This document shows positions 1-9,380 of a stretch of 64,000 nucleotides of DNA, in pieces. The stretch lies in the NCBI GenBank assembly GCA_902492455.1, contig CABULH010000019.1, forward strand, positions 1 to 64,000, written 5' to 3'. The stretch's first letter is position 1; the number at the start of each line of letters is the position of its first letter. Made by a program: the position numbers and the translations under genes. The stretch is from an uncultured Oscillospiraceae bacterium. Its GTDB lineage: Bacteria; Bacillota; Clostridia; Oscillospirales; Acutalibacteraceae. Under the pieces are notes generated by a model. That model saw only the letters and a list, made by a program, of their open reading frames with translations. It ran no database searches and was not told the DNA's origin.

Positions 1-363
1 GGCGAAGTAAAGGGCGTGGGCATTATCGGCGGCCTGGTGGGCAACTTCGGCGCAGTCAGCGGCAGCACCATGACCGATTCCTTTACGGCAGGCAAAGTCA
101 CCGCGCTGGAAGGCGCCACCAAGGTGGGCGCGGCTGCCGGACAGGTGAAAGAGGGCAGCATCATCGCTCCCATTGAACTGAAGAACTGCTATTTTGATTC
201 CACCATTGCCGGTGAACTTCCCGCTATCGGCAACGATGAGGGCGAGCAGACGGCCAATGTCAAGGGTCTAACCACAGCGGATATGACCGGCAAGGGGGCC
301 GCGGAGCGGATGAAGCTGGACGCCGCCACCTGGCTCTCCACCGATTCCTACCCCTCCTTCGGC
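1..363 (+). repeat. internal coding repeat, copy 1
   Basis: Copy 1 of a 363-bp coding unit in the first GLUG gene. It matches 1102-1464 with a fixed offset of 1101 bp (367 codons), nearly exactly at the start and diverging over the last ~80 bp. Confidence 0.85.
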
Positions 364-1677
364 TCTCTGAATTTTGCCGGAGGGACGGGTACGGCGGCCG
401 ACCCTTATCAGATCAGCAATGCCGATCAGCTGAAATGTCTCATGAGCATCACCAACGACGCCAATTCAGCGGGCCTGTATCTGTCCAGCCATTATGTGCT
501 GACGGCAGACATCTCTCTGAATGCGGATGATGCGAAATTTGCGGATTGGGCGGATCCCGAAAAAGCGCCGGCTTTTACCTGGAATCCCATCGGCGTCAAT
601 GTGAACAAGCCCTTTATCGGCACCTTCGATGGTAAGGGACACTCTATTTCCGGTCTGTATACTGGCAGCAACAAGAATGCAGGCGGACGCTCCTTTATCT
701 ATACCGTGGGCAACAGCGACGGCGAAGGCGTTGTCAAAAACCTGAATATCAAAAACGCCTATATCTACGGCAAAAACAACATCGGCAGCATCGCTGGTAT
801 GCTGTATGGCACCATTGAGAACTGTTCCTTTGAAGGTATCATCGATGCTACCAACGCTACTGTGGGCGGCATCGCCGGCAATATATGGCCCACCGGTAAG
901 ATCATTGGCTGCGTAAACAAAGGCAGCGTCAAGGGCGCCAACAACGTCGGCGGCGTTGCCGGACTGCTGAGCGGTTCCGTGACAACCTCTTATAATTTGG
1001 GCACCGTGGAAGCCTTTAACGCCAACTCCGCTGCGGGCGGTATCGCCGGTACTGTCGGCGGCAACAACAACGGCGGCACTATTGCCAATTGCTACAACCT
1101 GGGCGAAGTAAAGGGCGTGGGCATTATCGGCGGCCTGGTGGGCAACTTCGGCGCAGTCAGCGGCAGCACCATGACCGATTCCTTCACGGCGGGTAAAGTC
1201 ACCGCACTGGAAGGTGCCACCAAGGTGGGCGCGGTTGCCGGACAGGTGAAAGAGGGTACCATTATCGCCCCCATCGAACTGAAGAATTGCTATTTTGATT
1301 CCACCATTGCCGGTGAACTTCCCGCTATCGGCAGCGATGAGGGTGAGCAGGCGGCCAATGTCAAAGGTCTGGCCACAGCGGATATGACCGGTAAGGGCGC
1401 GGTGGAGAAGATGAAGCTGGATAAAGAAATCTGGTCCGCTTCGGAGTCCTATCCGGTGCTGGGCAAGACGGTGGAGCCTGATCCGGATCCCAGCGATCCC
1501 ACTGATCCTACTGATCCGACAGAGCCGACCGATCCCACCGATCCGGACGATAAGCCCACTCCCGATACCGGCGCTGGCTTTGAAGGAACCATGGCGATTA
1601 CGCTGTCCGCTTTAGCGGCCGCGGCCATCGTGCTGGCTCTGTACACCAAAAAAAGAAAAACAACCGTCGAAAAGTAA
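1..1677 (+). CDS. GLUG-repeat surface protein, 5' end cut by window edge
   Basis: The frame is open from base 1, so the N-terminus lies outside the window. The visible 558 residues are Gly/Asn/Ala-rich GLUG-type repeats (recurring GG(I/V)AG and NCY/NLG elements), a family typical of surface adhesin-like beta-solenoids. A 121-codon unit at bases 1-363 recurs at 1102-1464. The C-terminus has a Pro/Asp/Thr linker of DPTDPT repeats, then PTPDTGAG, a hydrophobic helix and a KKRK-containing tail. That layout matches a Gram-positive cell-wall anchor, with PDTG in place of LPxTG. Sortase attachment is inferred; simple membrane anchoring is the alternative. It is followed by two related genes on the same strand. 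Ligand unknown. Confidence 0.8.
   Translation, partial: GEVKGVGIIGGLVGNFGAVSGSTMTDSFTAGKVTALEGATKVGAAAGQVKEGSIIAPIELKNCYFDSTIAGELPAIGNDEGEQTANVKGLTTADMTGKGAAERMKLDAATWLSTDSYPSFGSLNFAGGTGTAADPYQISNADQLKCLMSITNDANSAGLYLSSHYVLTADISLNADDAKFADWADPEKAPAFTWNPIGVNVNKPFIGTFDGKGHSISGLYTGSNKNAGGRSFIYTVGNSDGEGVVKNLNIKNAYIYGKNNIGSIAGMLYGTIENCSFEGIIDATNATVGGIAGNIWPTGKIIGCVNKGSVKGANNVGGVAGLLSGSVTTSYNLGTVEAFNANSAAGGIAGTVGGNNNGGTIANCYNLGEVKGVGIIGGLVGNFGAVSGSTMTDSFTAGKVTALEGATKVGAVAGQVKEGTIIAPIELKNCYFDSTIAGELPAIGSDEGEQAANVKGLATADMTGKGAVEKMKLDKEIWSASESYPVLGKTVEPDPDPSDPTDPTDPTEPTDPTDPDDKPTPDTGAGFEGTMAITLSALAAAAIVLALYTKKRKTTVEK
1102..1464 (+). repeat. internal coding repeat, copy 2
   Basis: Copy 2 of the 363-bp unit, in frame with copy 1, so copy number changes would preserve the reading frame. 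It directly precedes the DPTDPT linker. Confidence 0.85.
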
Positions 1678-1693
1678 GATAGGCGGGTAAAGA

Positions 1694-1737
1694 CTTGCGC
1701 ACCCGAAATAGTCAATATGGAGGGTGCGCAAGCTTTA
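1694..1737 (+). terminator. putative terminator after first GLUG gene
   Basis: A perfect 11-bp stem, CTTGCGCACCC at 1694-1704 with GGGTGCGCAAG at 1722-1732, encloses a 17-nt loop and starts 17 nt after the stop codon. Only CTTTAT follows, so the U-tract is weak and termination may be partial. Confidence 0.5.
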
Positions 1738-1805
1738 TCCGGCGCTTGTCAGAGGGTGCATTCCTTTTACATATCCGTAATATTATCGCAGGAGGATTCT
1801 CTATC

Positions 1806-3473
1806 ATGAAAAAAGTCCTTTCGCTTTTTTTGACAGCCGTTTTCATGATGACCTGTTTGTCATCGTTTGCATTTTCGGCGTCGGCTGCTCCTGAGATTTG
1901 GGATGGCAAACGGGCTTTTGCTTTTGCCGGCGGCTCCGGTACCAAGGATGATCCGTGGCAGATCAGCAACGGCGCTGAATTATCGTATATGTTCTATATT
2001 TTTAACAACGGCGTTTTGAAGGAGCCCTTTGAAGAAACCTATGGGCATGACTTTTTTGTTCTGACAAAGGATATCTATCTCAATGATGTTTCCAACTACG
2101 ACAAATGGGATATTAAAAACCGGCCTGCCAATGTATGGCCCTATGCCCCCTTGGGTCTGGGCGGTTATGCTTTCTATGAGACCATTGATGGGCAGGGGCA
2201 TACTATTTACGGTTTGTATCAGATTTGCGGCGGAAAAGGCGGCGGTTTGGTATACGGCGGTATGGAAGGCTCAACGCTGCAAAATCTGAATTTGGATAAG
2301 GCCATGATTTACGCGGAGTCCAACGCGGGCGCGCTGGCTGCCGGCAATAGTGGCACGATTAGAAATTGCCATGTTTCCGCTAAGGTTTTTGGCGTTAAAG
2401 GGAACTTCTTCGGTGGGATCTGCGGCTATAATCAGGGTCTGATCGAAAACTGTGTATTTGAAGGCAGCGTAGAATCTGTTGGGATTTATACAGGTGGTAT
2501 ATCTGGCAACATGGGAACCGAGGACGAAAAGGCCGCCGGTGCGGTGATTTCCAATTGTATCAATTACGGTACCGTCACCGGTACCCCCGACAAAGATAAC
2601 GGCAGCGCAGTGGGCGGCATCACAGGAAATATGGGAAATCTCACCACAAAATCCACGATTACCAACTGCTTCAATGCCGGAACCATCACCGGTACGGGAA
2701 GCGTGGGCGGCATCGTCGGTCTGGTGGGCTATAAGGACGACGGCACCGGTTCCAACATACAGAATTGCTTTAATTTCGGCACAGTAAAGGCCAACAAAGA
2801 AGGCGTGGAATCTGTTGGCGGTGTATTCGGCTATTTCAGCAAAGGCGCCAAGACCAGCAACTGCTATTATGATTCGGACAAGATCAAACTGAATGGAATT
2901 GGATTGGATTTGGCCTCTGCGGCCTCTGCGGTGAAGGGCTTGGCGACCTCCAAGATGCAGGGCAACAGCGCGGTTGCCAATATGAAGCTGGACGCCGGTG
3001 TGTGGCAGAATATCAGCAATTATTATCCGGTGATCAAGGATCTGCATGCCAAGGGCTGGACAAAGATTGAAGCGGGAAACACCAATCCCAGCGGAAATGG
3101 AGATTCCAGCACCACGCCGACAAAACCGGATCCCGGTTCCAATACCAATAGTACCCCTTCCTCTCAGGGCGGCACCGTGTCCGGCAATGACAATCCCAGC
3201 AGCGGGGACAGTTCTCAGGATGCCAGCGATGTCAGTGGGAGCACGGAGTCCCAACCGGATGTATCTTCGGAAGAGAGCAGCAGGGATCCCTCGGTAAGCG
3301 GAGACAGCAGCAAATCCGACAATGCCTCCTCCGATACGGATGTGAATAGCGGCTCTCAGGATAAGCCGGTGATCTGGCCCTGGATTTTGGTCGGTGTGAT
3401 TATCGTCTTAGGCGGTGCCGGCTTCTGTGTCTATTTCTTCGTTATCAAAAAAAAGATTTTTGAAAAGAAATAA
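1806..3473 (+). CDS. GLUG-repeat surface protein with C-terminal membrane anchor
   Basis: 555 aa. The start is the ATG at 1806 behind AGGAGG at 1790-1795; the longer frame from 1695 runs through the upstream hairpin and has no ribosome site. Residues 1-27 form a signal peptide ending around SASA/AP. GLUG-like repeats (GGI.GxNxG, NCxNxG) fill about residues 80-400. A Ser/Asn/Pro/Thr-rich stalk follows (about 430-515), then one transmembrane helix (WILVGVIIVLGGAGFCVYFF) and a Lys-rich tail. No LPxTG is present, so the protein is predicted to be membrane-tethered with an outward stalk. The mature start APEIWDGKRAF and the last ~240 residues match the next gene. Surface binding role inferred only from architecture. 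Confidence 0.85.
   Translation: MKKVLSLFLTAVFMMTCLSSFAFSASAAPEIWDGKRAFAFAGGSGTKDDPWQISNGAELSYMFYIFNNGVLKEPFEETYGHDFFVLTKDIYLNDVSNYDKWDIKNRPANVWPYAPLGLGGYAFYETIDGQGHTIYGLYQICGGKGGGLVYGGMEGSTLQNLNLDKAMIYAESNAGALAAGNSGTIRNCHVSAKVFGVKGNFFGGICGYNQGLIENCVFEGSVESVGIYTGGISGNMGTEDEKAAGAVISNCINYGTVTGTPDKDNGSAVGGITGNMGNLTTKSTITNCFNAGTITGTGSVGGIVGLVGYKDDGTGSNIQNCFNFGTVKANKEGVESVGGVFGYFSKGAKTSNCYYDSDKIKLNGIGLDLASAASAVKGLATSKMQGNSAVANMKLDAGVWQNISNYYPVIKDLHAKGWTKIEAGNTNPSGNGDSSTTPTKPDPGSNTNSTPSSQGGTVSGNDNPSSGDSSQDASDVSGSTESQPDVSSEESSRDPSVSGDSSKSDNASSDTDVNSGSQDKPVIWPWILVGVIIVLGGAGFCVYFFVIKKKIFEKK
2734..3456 (+). repeat. long direct repeat shared by two GLUG genes, copy 1
   Basis: About 720 bp that recur at 4465-5187 with a constant offset of 1731 bp. 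The first ~600 bp differ at only about one position; a few differences appear after about 3350. It encodes the last GLUG repeats, the stalk and the anchor. Confidence 0.9.
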
Positions 3474-3557
3474 AATTTGGTGTGAAAAAAGGAATAGAGC
3501 CTTTCTTTAAATTATTTCCGTCTTTTGAGTCGGAAGATGAAGAGGAGAAGTTCGGCA

Positions 3558-5192
3558 ATGAAGAAGGTGCTTTCATTAGGCTCGGTAATGCTGCTGTTAG
3601 TGCTGATCTTTGCATCTCTGATGCCCACAGCTTCTGCTGCTCCTGAGATTTGGGATGGCAAACGGGCTTTTGCCTTTGCCGGCGGTTCCGGTACCAAGGA
3701 TGATCCCTGGCAGATTAGTAATGGTGCAGAGTTAGCCTATATGGCTCATGTTTTCAACACCACTGTTTTAAAAGATACTGGGGAAACCTATGGGCACGAT
3801 TACTTTGTCCTCACGAACGATATTTATCTTAATGATGTATCCAACTATGATAACTGGGGGCTGGGAAAAGACGCTCCCGCCAATAAATGGGCAAATCCCA
3901 TTGGCTTGGGTGGCTACAATTTTTATGAAGTTATTGACGGGCAGGGTCATACAATTTACGGTTTTTATCAAGTCATTGGCGGTTTTGGAGGCGGCTTGTT
4001 TTACGGTGGTATGGAAGGCGCTACGCTTAAAAACTTGAACATGGAAAAAAGTATGATTTATGCAGAGGCCCGTGCAGGGGCGTTGGTTTCCGAGTGCTGG
4101 GCAACCGTGTCAAATTGTCGGGTTTCCGCTAAGGTTATCGGCGTTTCTGGTGATTTTATCGGTGGGATCTGCGGCAGGAACGGCGGCACCATTGAAAACT
4201 GTGTTTTTGATGGGAGCGTCTCGTCTATTGGCGTCTATACTGGCGGTATCGTCGGCGGTATGTGGAAGGGCGGCACAATTTCCAATTGTGTTAACTACGG
4301 AAGTGTTACAGGTTCCGGCGAGAGAAGTAAGGGCAGTGAAACAGGCGGGATTGTAGGCGCAACCGGAGAGGAAGGAACAGAATCCACGATAATAAATTGT
4401 TTGAATGCCGGAAGCGTCAGCGGAACGAAAAATATAGGCGGTATCGCTGGCCGTGTAGGACCCGAGGACGACGGCACCGGCTCCAACATACAGAATTGCT
4501 TTAATTTCGGCACAGTAAAGGCCAACAAAGAAGGCGTGGAATCTGTTGGCGGTGTATTCGGCTATTTCAGCAAAGGCGCCAAGACCAGCAACTGCTATTA
4601 TGATTCGGACAAGATCAAACTGAATGGAATTGGATTGGATTTGGCCTCTGCGGCCTCTGCGGTGAAGGGCTTGGCGACCTCCAAGATGCAGGGCAACAGC
4701 GCGGTTGCCAATATGAAGCTGGACGCCGGTGTGTGGCAGAATATCAGCAATTATTATCCGGTGATCAAGGATCTGCATGCCAAGGGCTGGACAAAGATTG
4801 AAGCGGGAAACACCAATCCCAGCGGAAATGGAGATTCCAGCACCACGCCGACAAAACCGGATCCCGGTTCCAATACCAATAGTACCCCTTCCTCTCAGGG
4901 CGGCACCGTGTCCGGCAATGACAATCCCAGCAGCGGGGACAGTTCTCAGGATGCCAGCGATGTCAGTGGGAGCACGGAGTCCCAACCGGATGTATCTTCG
5001 GAAGAGAGCAGCAGGGATCCCTCGGTAAGCGGAGACAGCAGCAAATCCGACAATGCCTCCTCTGATACGGATGTGAACGGCGACTCTCAGGATAAGCCGG
5101 TGATCTGGCCCTGGATTTTAGTCGGCGTGATTATCGTCTTAGGCGGCGCCGGCTTCTGTGTTTATTTCTTCGTTATCAAAAAGAAGAAATAA
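3558..5192 (+). CDS. GLUG-repeat surface protein, paralogue of the upstream gene
   Basis: 544 aa. The ATG at 3558 is chosen because AGAGGAG lies at 3541-3547; earlier in-frame starts at 3525 (TTG) and 3537 have no ribosome site. Signal peptide about 1-28 (MKKVLSLG...TASA), mature start APEIWDGKRAF, GLUG repeats, Ser/Thr/Pro-rich stalk, one transmembrane helix and a short KKKK tail. The middle third differs clearly from the upstream paralogue, whereas the C-terminal 240 codons are almost identical in DNA, giving a mosaic pattern. No sorting motif is seen. Likely a second surface-displayed variant of the same protein type; ligand unknown. Confidence 0.85.
   Translation: MKKVLSLGSVMLLLVLIFASLMPTASAAPEIWDGKRAFAFAGGSGTKDDPWQISNGAELAYMAHVFNTTVLKDTGETYGHDYFVLTNDIYLNDVSNYDNWGLGKDAPANKWANPIGLGGYNFYEVIDGQGHTIYGFYQVIGGFGGGLFYGGMEGATLKNLNMEKSMIYAEARAGALVSECWATVSNCRVSAKVIGVSGDFIGGICGRNGGTIENCVFDGSVSSIGVYTGGIVGGMWKGGTISNCVNYGSVTGSGERSKGSETGGIVGATGEEGTESTIINCLNAGSVSGTKNIGGIAGRVGPEDDGTGSNIQNCFNFGTVKANKEGVESVGGVFGYFSKGAKTSNCYYDSDKIKLNGIGLDLASAASAVKGLATSKMQGNSAVANMKLDAGVWQNISNYYPVIKDLHAKGWTKIEAGNTNPSGNGDSSTTPTKPDPGSNTNSTPSSQGGTVSGNDNPSSGDSSQDASDVSGSTESQPDVSSEESSRDPSVSGDSSKSDNASSDTDVNGDSQDKPVIWPWILVGVIIVLGGAGFCVYFFVIKKKK
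4465..5187 (+). repeat. long direct repeat shared by two GLUG genes, copy 2
   Basis: Second copy of the ~720-bp block at 2734-3456. Late differences include AACGGCGAC against AATAGCGGC near 5077. Confidence 0.9.
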
Positions 5193-5331
5193 ACCTGAAA
5201 ATGAAAGAGGCGGAAACAGCCTTCTTACGGGATAACAACGGACAGTTGAACGGCTGGACAGAGCGGAGGTGGATGACAGAAGGAAACGATCTTGGTTATT
5301 TATGCCCATCGGTTTTCCGTTCATAGGCAGC

Positions 5332-5371
5332 AAGAGAGGGGCAAATTGTGAGAATTTGCCCCTCTCTTTTT
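5332..5371 (+). terminator. strong rho-independent terminator
   Basis: A perfect 16-bp stem, AAGAGAGGGGCAAATT at 5332-5347 with its complement at 5353-5368, has a GTGAG loop and runs into TTTTT. It closes the GLUG block and isolates the next module. Confidence 0.9.
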
Positions 5372-5459
5372 AGTCCGGTAGGGGAAACTCGGTGCTACAG
5401 GATCTTTGTCTGTTTTCAGCATTTCCAATGAAAGATATGGAGAGGGGCGATTTTCAACG

Positions 5460-6617
5460 ATGAAAAGGATAGTTTCAATGGGCTTGATGATGATCCTTCT
5501 GATGGTTTTCATGGGATCATTCGTTTTCACGGGCGCCGCAGCGCCGGAGAGCCGTGAGAAAACCACGGCTATACAAAAAACAGACGTGCCGCCAGCTATG
5601 AAACTGATGGGTTTCCAGGGAATGGAAAAGGTGAAGAATGAGGATTCAGCGCCTGCCACGGAAGAAGAGGAGCGGAAGGTTCCGGTAGCGGCGGATACCA
5701 GCGTACATTACGGCGGTGGCGGAATCTGGATGTGGTGGCTGCTGTTGATTCCGGCGGCGGTGGGCGGCGCTGTGGTGCTGTTCTGCCGTATCCGGAGCAA
5801 AAACGCACCCTTCTCAGTTCGCGGCGCCATGGCCAAGGGATTGGGCGGTTTTATGATTGCAGCTGCCGGGTGCCTGGTTGTGGTAATCGTTTTTGCCGTG
5901 ATGGATGCGGCGCGGTATAAAAAGGTGGTGCTGGTTCCCATTGAGCAGGCACCCATCAATTCCAATAATCAGCCGGAGGACGTGATCCCGGACATCAAGC
6001 TGCAGCGGGTGCTGCTGAACCGTACCTTCGAAACCGCCGAGGACAATTTCGCTGTAGGAGAGCAAATTGCCCTTAACGGCACGGATCCCGAAAATCTCTT
6101 TGGTTGGAAGATCACCAAGGCCATGGATGAAACCTTTTTTGGTGACAAGTCTTGGACGGATTACAGTGTGCAGATGGATATCTGCTTTACCGGGGATTGC
6201 TCATCCTCCGACAGCAATACGGTGAAGCTGATGGCCCGGGTGATCAACAATGTGTTCTATGGCGACCGCCATTACAGCGCCATGCTGGAAAACGGCAATA
6301 CCCTGACCCTTTATTATCAGGATACGAAATCCACCTCCAGCGCCAATCCGCGCCTGAATACGGTGGAAATCGGCAACTATCTGGACGGCGAATTCCATAA
6401 TCTTCGGATGGATGTCCTGGACAATCATATTCTGGTTTATTGGGATGGAGAAATGGTGATTCATTATACCCACACCGCCGGCAACTCACCCCTGCGGGGC
6501 AGGGTGGGGCTGTACACAGCCAACACTCATGTGATTGTGGATAATTTTACGGTTACCAAGCTACTGGATGCCGTAGGCGGAGATGATGACAACGCAATCG
6601 GCAGCAACTTTGACTGA
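5460..6617 (+). CDS. membrane protein with LamG-like (concanavalin-fold) C-terminal domain
   Basis: 385 aa. The ATG at 5460 follows GGAGAGGGG at 5439-5447. An N-terminal hydrophobic segment ending FTGAAA (about 1-27) looks like a signal peptide. Two more transmembrane helices lie at about 90-109 and 130-150. Residues about 175-370 form a LamG/DUF1080-like beta-sandwich (SWTDYSVQMDICF, DSNTVKLMARV, FHNLRMDVLDNHILVYWDG). The same domain, with the same order of motifs, is the C-terminal half of the protein at 9381-10748. The next gene starts 20 bp downstream, so the two form a module. Glycan binding is inferred from the fold; no catalytic function can be assigned. Confidence 0.75.
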   Translation: MKRIVSMGLMMILLMVFMGSFVFTGAAAPESREKTTAIQKTDVPPAMKLMGFQGMEKVKNEDSAPATEEEERKVPVAADTSVHYGGGGIWMWWLLLIPAAVGGAVVLFCRIRSKNAPFSVRGAMAKGLGGFMIAAAGCLVVVIVFAVMDAARYKKVVLVPIEQAPINSNNQPEDVIPDIKLQRVLLNRTFETAEDNFAVGEQIALNGTDPENLFGWKITKAMDETFFGDKSWTDYSVQMDICFTGDCSSSDSNTVKLMARVINNVFYGDRHYSAMLENGNTLTLYYQDTKSTSSANPRLNTVEIGNYLDGEFHNLRMDVLDNHILVYWDGEMVIHYTHTAGNSPLRGRVGLYTANTHVIVDNFTVTKLLDAVGGDDDNAIGSNFD

Positions 6618-6637
6618 TATCCGGGAGGTGTGACAAC

Positions 6638-9163
6638 ATGAAATTTTCTCGTTTTAAGCGTTTGAGCGCCTGTATGACGGCGTTTGGGATCCTTCTCAGC
6701 CTGTCTGGGGGAATATACAGCGCCGGAGCAGCGGAAGAGGCATTGGGGGAAACAGAGCCGTATATCCTGTACACGGGGAATACCTGGCATCAGCCGGGAG
6801 ACGTGGCACTGGTGCGCGGAGATCATCTGAACCTGGTTGAACGGGTCGAGATCCAGCGGCTCAATGATAACGGAAGGAATGCAAAACCCGGCTATATACA
6901 CAAAACCTACTTCAATCGCCTGGAAACGGCGGAAGAAGCCGACAGGGCGTCGGAAGTCCAGTGGTCCTCCGGCCGGGGGGAATATGTGCAGATACTGCAG
7001 CAGACGGAGAAGTCGCTGAAGTTTGTGGTGCCGTCGACGATGAAGGAAGGGGTATACGCGGTGAAGCTGCATTACAGCGCGGCGTCATCCCGGAAGGAAT
7101 CGTATTATTACCTGAACGCACCGGCGGTGGAATGGGTACAGGGGGACGAAGGCAGTCTGGCAAGCCCGGGAGGCTGGCTGCGGATTCAGGGCTCTAACCT
7201 ATCGGTGGAAGGCCGGGAGGACCGTGTCAAGGTGGTTCTGGAGAACACGGAGACAGGCAAGCGGAAAACGGTGAAGGTGAGCAAAATATATGACGCGTAC
7301 TCGGTGGAGGCGGCTGTGCCGGAGGATATGGAAGCGGGCCGGTACCGCGTGTATCTGTACAATGGATACGGGACGTCCACCAGCTGGAGCGTGCCGTATG
7401 AGATGGATATCGGAGCGTCGCCGCGGGAAAGCTGGCCGGAGACGGTGTTCAACGTGAAGGATTATGGCGCGGTGGGAGACGGAACGCAGCGGGATGATGC
7501 AGCGTTTCAGGCGGCTCTGGACGCGGCGAAGGAGAACGGTGGAGGGGTGGTGTACTTCCCGGCAGGGAGATACATGCTGGTAAACAGCTTTGTCCTGCCG
7601 GAGAAGACGGTGATCTGTGGAGACAAAGCGGAAGAAACCCTGATTTTCTGGACGCCTTTTGACTGGGATTATGACGAGCTGCCGGAGTATATGCTGACGG
7701 GAGCGCGGGATTTCATGCTGCGGGACATCACCTTCAGCGGTGCCAGGATCGGCAATGTGGTGGTGGGCGGAGAGGTTTCTCCTGTTGTGAAGGTCCAGCA
7801 GCTGATGGGCAAGGAAGTGGAGGACTGCGAAAATATCTATATCGATAACTGCCGCTTCCATTTCGATTCCTACGGCGGCGGCCCTTCTCTGAGCGCTCAG
7901 AATATGACCACGGTTTCCAATAAAATCGAGACGGAACTGGCGGGCTTTAAATCCAAGGTTTTGGAGATCACAGCCGATAATGTGCAGATCACCAACTGCG
8001 AGATTTTGTCCAGCGACCGGCCGGTGGTTTGCTTTACCGATAATCTGCTGTTCCGGAATATCTCTATCCCCACGCAGGGCTGGAGCGGCTGCTATGGGGA
8101 AAACATCATCTTTGAGGATATCACCAGCAGTCAAACCTGGGGCTTCGCCGGCAGCCGGATCTACAGCGCCCGGGTATCGGTGGAAAATCGGATCGGCAAC
8201 AACCGGGAGACCATGACCTTTGACGGCGGCTATGTGGGGTATACCAGCGGCGCCGGTACCCTGCAGGAGGACGGCGTCACCGTAAAGCTGGAAGGCGCCG
8301 CTTTCAAAGAAAACCAGATGGCAGGATATCAGCTGTATATCATCGGCGGCGCAGGTGAGGGACAGATGCGCACCATTGTTTCCAATACCGCGGATTCAGT
8401 GACCGTGGCGGAGCCTTTTATGGGCGCCCTGGACGATACCACCATGGTAACCGTCAGCGAATCCCGGGACGCCATCTATTTCACCGATTGGGATTCCTAT
8501 AATTCCGGTCCTTTCCAGCTGTACGGCTTCGGCACCAATGTGGTGATCGACGGTCTGGATCTGCAGCGGATGGAGAACCTGATTTCCCGGGCGGGAAAAA
8601 TCTATAATGTTTATCAAGTGAACTGGTATGTGTCTATTGTCAATAATGTGATTTCGGACAGCAATTATTTCAAGTTTTACGGTTATGATCTATGCAACAA
8701 CTATACCCGCCTGCAGGTGATCGGCAGCGGCGATTACAGCGGCCTGAATATCGGCACCCTGCTGCGGAACAACACCTTGAAGGATGGGGCATACATTCAG
8801 CTGCAGGCCAACGGCAAGGAAGCGCTGCAGGATCTGATTATACAGGAAAACACCATTGAGAACGCTCCCTATGGGATTTACTGGAATGCAGTAGGACGGA
8901 CGGTTCGGGGCGTGCTGATGGCGGACAACATTTTCAAGGATGTGGATGCGGAAATTTATGGCATATCCGATTCCTTCTTCGACCAGGTAGATAATACCAA
9001 CACGCCCCGGGTGATGTCCCTCCGACTGGAGAGCGATGGTCTGGCAGGAGTGTTTTCCAGTATGTCCGTTCTGATTCTGGCGGGGGTGCTGGCGGCATTG
9101 TGCCTAGCGGCGGTATTGTTTCGTCGCTTCCTGCGCCAAAAAGAGGCTGTGCCGAAAGCCTGA
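6638..9163 (+). CDS. membrane-anchored right-handed beta-helix (pectate lyase superfamily-like) protein
   Basis: 841 aa; ATG with GGGAGGTG just upstream. Signal peptide about 1-31 (ending AGAAEE). Residues about 40-255 form one or two beta-sandwich (IPT/TIG-like) domains. From about 269 comes the signature VFNVKDYGAVGDG...GGGVVYFPAG of the pectate-lyase/GH28-like beta-helix family. A C-terminal transmembrane helix (about 806-828) is followed by RRFLRQKE, so the enzyme should face outward on the cell surface. Family members cleave or bind pectin-like and other polysaccharides; catalytic residues cannot be placed by eye. It is homologous along its length to the cytoplasmic protein at 10763-13084. 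Confidence 0.8.
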   Translation: MKFSRFKRLSACMTAFGILLSLSGGIYSAGAAEEALGETEPYILYTGNTWHQPGDVALVRGDHLNLVERVEIQRLNDNGRNAKPGYIHKTYFNRLETAEEADRASEVQWSSGRGEYVQILQQTEKSLKFVVPSTMKEGVYAVKLHYSAASSRKESYYYLNAPAVEWVQGDEGSLASPGGWLRIQGSNLSVEGREDRVKVVLENTETGKRKTVKVSKIYDAYSVEAAVPEDMEAGRYRVYLYNGYGTSTSWSVPYEMDIGASPRESWPETVFNVKDYGAVGDGTQRDDAAFQAALDAAKENGGGVVYFPAGRYMLVNSFVLPEKTVICGDKAEETLIFWTPFDWDYDELPEYMLTGARDFMLRDITFSGARIGNVVVGGEVSPVVKVQQLMGKEVEDCENIYIDNCRFHFDSYGGGPSLSAQNMTTVSNKIETELAGFKSKVLEITADNVQITNCEILSSDRPVVCFTDNLLFRNISIPTQGWSGCYGENIIFEDITSSQTWGFAGSRIYSARVSVENRIGNNRETMTFDGGYVGYTSGAGTLQEDGVTVKLEGAAFKENQMAGYQLYIIGGAGEGQMRTIVSNTADSVTVAEPFMGALDDTTMVTVSESRDAIYFTDWDSYNSGPFQLYGFGTNVVIDGLDLQRMENLISRAGKIYNVYQVNWYVSIVNNVISDSNYFKFYGYDLCNNYTRLQVIGSGDYSGLNIGTLLRNNTLKDGAYIQLQANGKEALQDLIIQENTIENAPYGIYWNAVGRTVRGVLMADNIFKDVDAEIYGISDSFFDQVDNTNTPRVMSLRLESDGLAGVFSSMSVLILAGVLAALCLAAVLFRRFLRQKEAVPKA

Positions 9164-9208
9164 AGCCACAATATAGAAGAAACAGAAAACCATTCACAAT
9201 GGATGACG

Positions 9209-9242
9209 GGCGGCTTGAAAACAGGCTGCCTGTCTTCCTTTT
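9209..9242 (+). terminator. putative terminator after the beta-helix gene
   Basis: GGCGGCTT at 9209-9216 pairs with AGGCTGCC at 9223-9230 (8 bp including G-U pairs). A GAAAAC loop separates them and TGTCTTCCTTTT follows. Position fits the end of the 5460-9163 unit; strength is moderate. Confidence 0.5.
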
Positions 9243-9257
9243 GACCGACTTTGGACA

Positions 9258-9324
9258 AAAGCGGGATCCGTGAAAAAAAGTAAGAATATTGATGTTGGCA
9301 ACCCTTCTCAGCGTGCTTTATAAT
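9258..9324 (+). promoter_or_regulatory. sigma-A promoter with shared upstream activator-like element
   Basis: The -35 TTGGCA at 9295-9300 and -10 TATAAT at 9319-9324 have an 18-nt spacer. Directly upstream lies AAAG at 9258, GTGAAAA at 9270 and GTAAGAATATT at 9280-9290, which ends 4 bp before the -35. The same element with the same spacing precedes the minus-strand genes starting at 27018 and 28219. It drives the 11-gene operon that begins at 9381. An AraC-type activator is a guess; no regulator gene is nearby. Confidence 0.75.
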
Positions 9325-9380
9325 CATGTTGAAGATCAATAAATTGTTGAGTGACGGAATACTTTTCGGAGGGGAAAATA

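Noticed and set aside
3474..3510. Short AAAGG/CCTTT hairpin after the second GLUG gene
   Set aside because: Only 5 bp of stem and no clear U-tract; the next gene follows closely.
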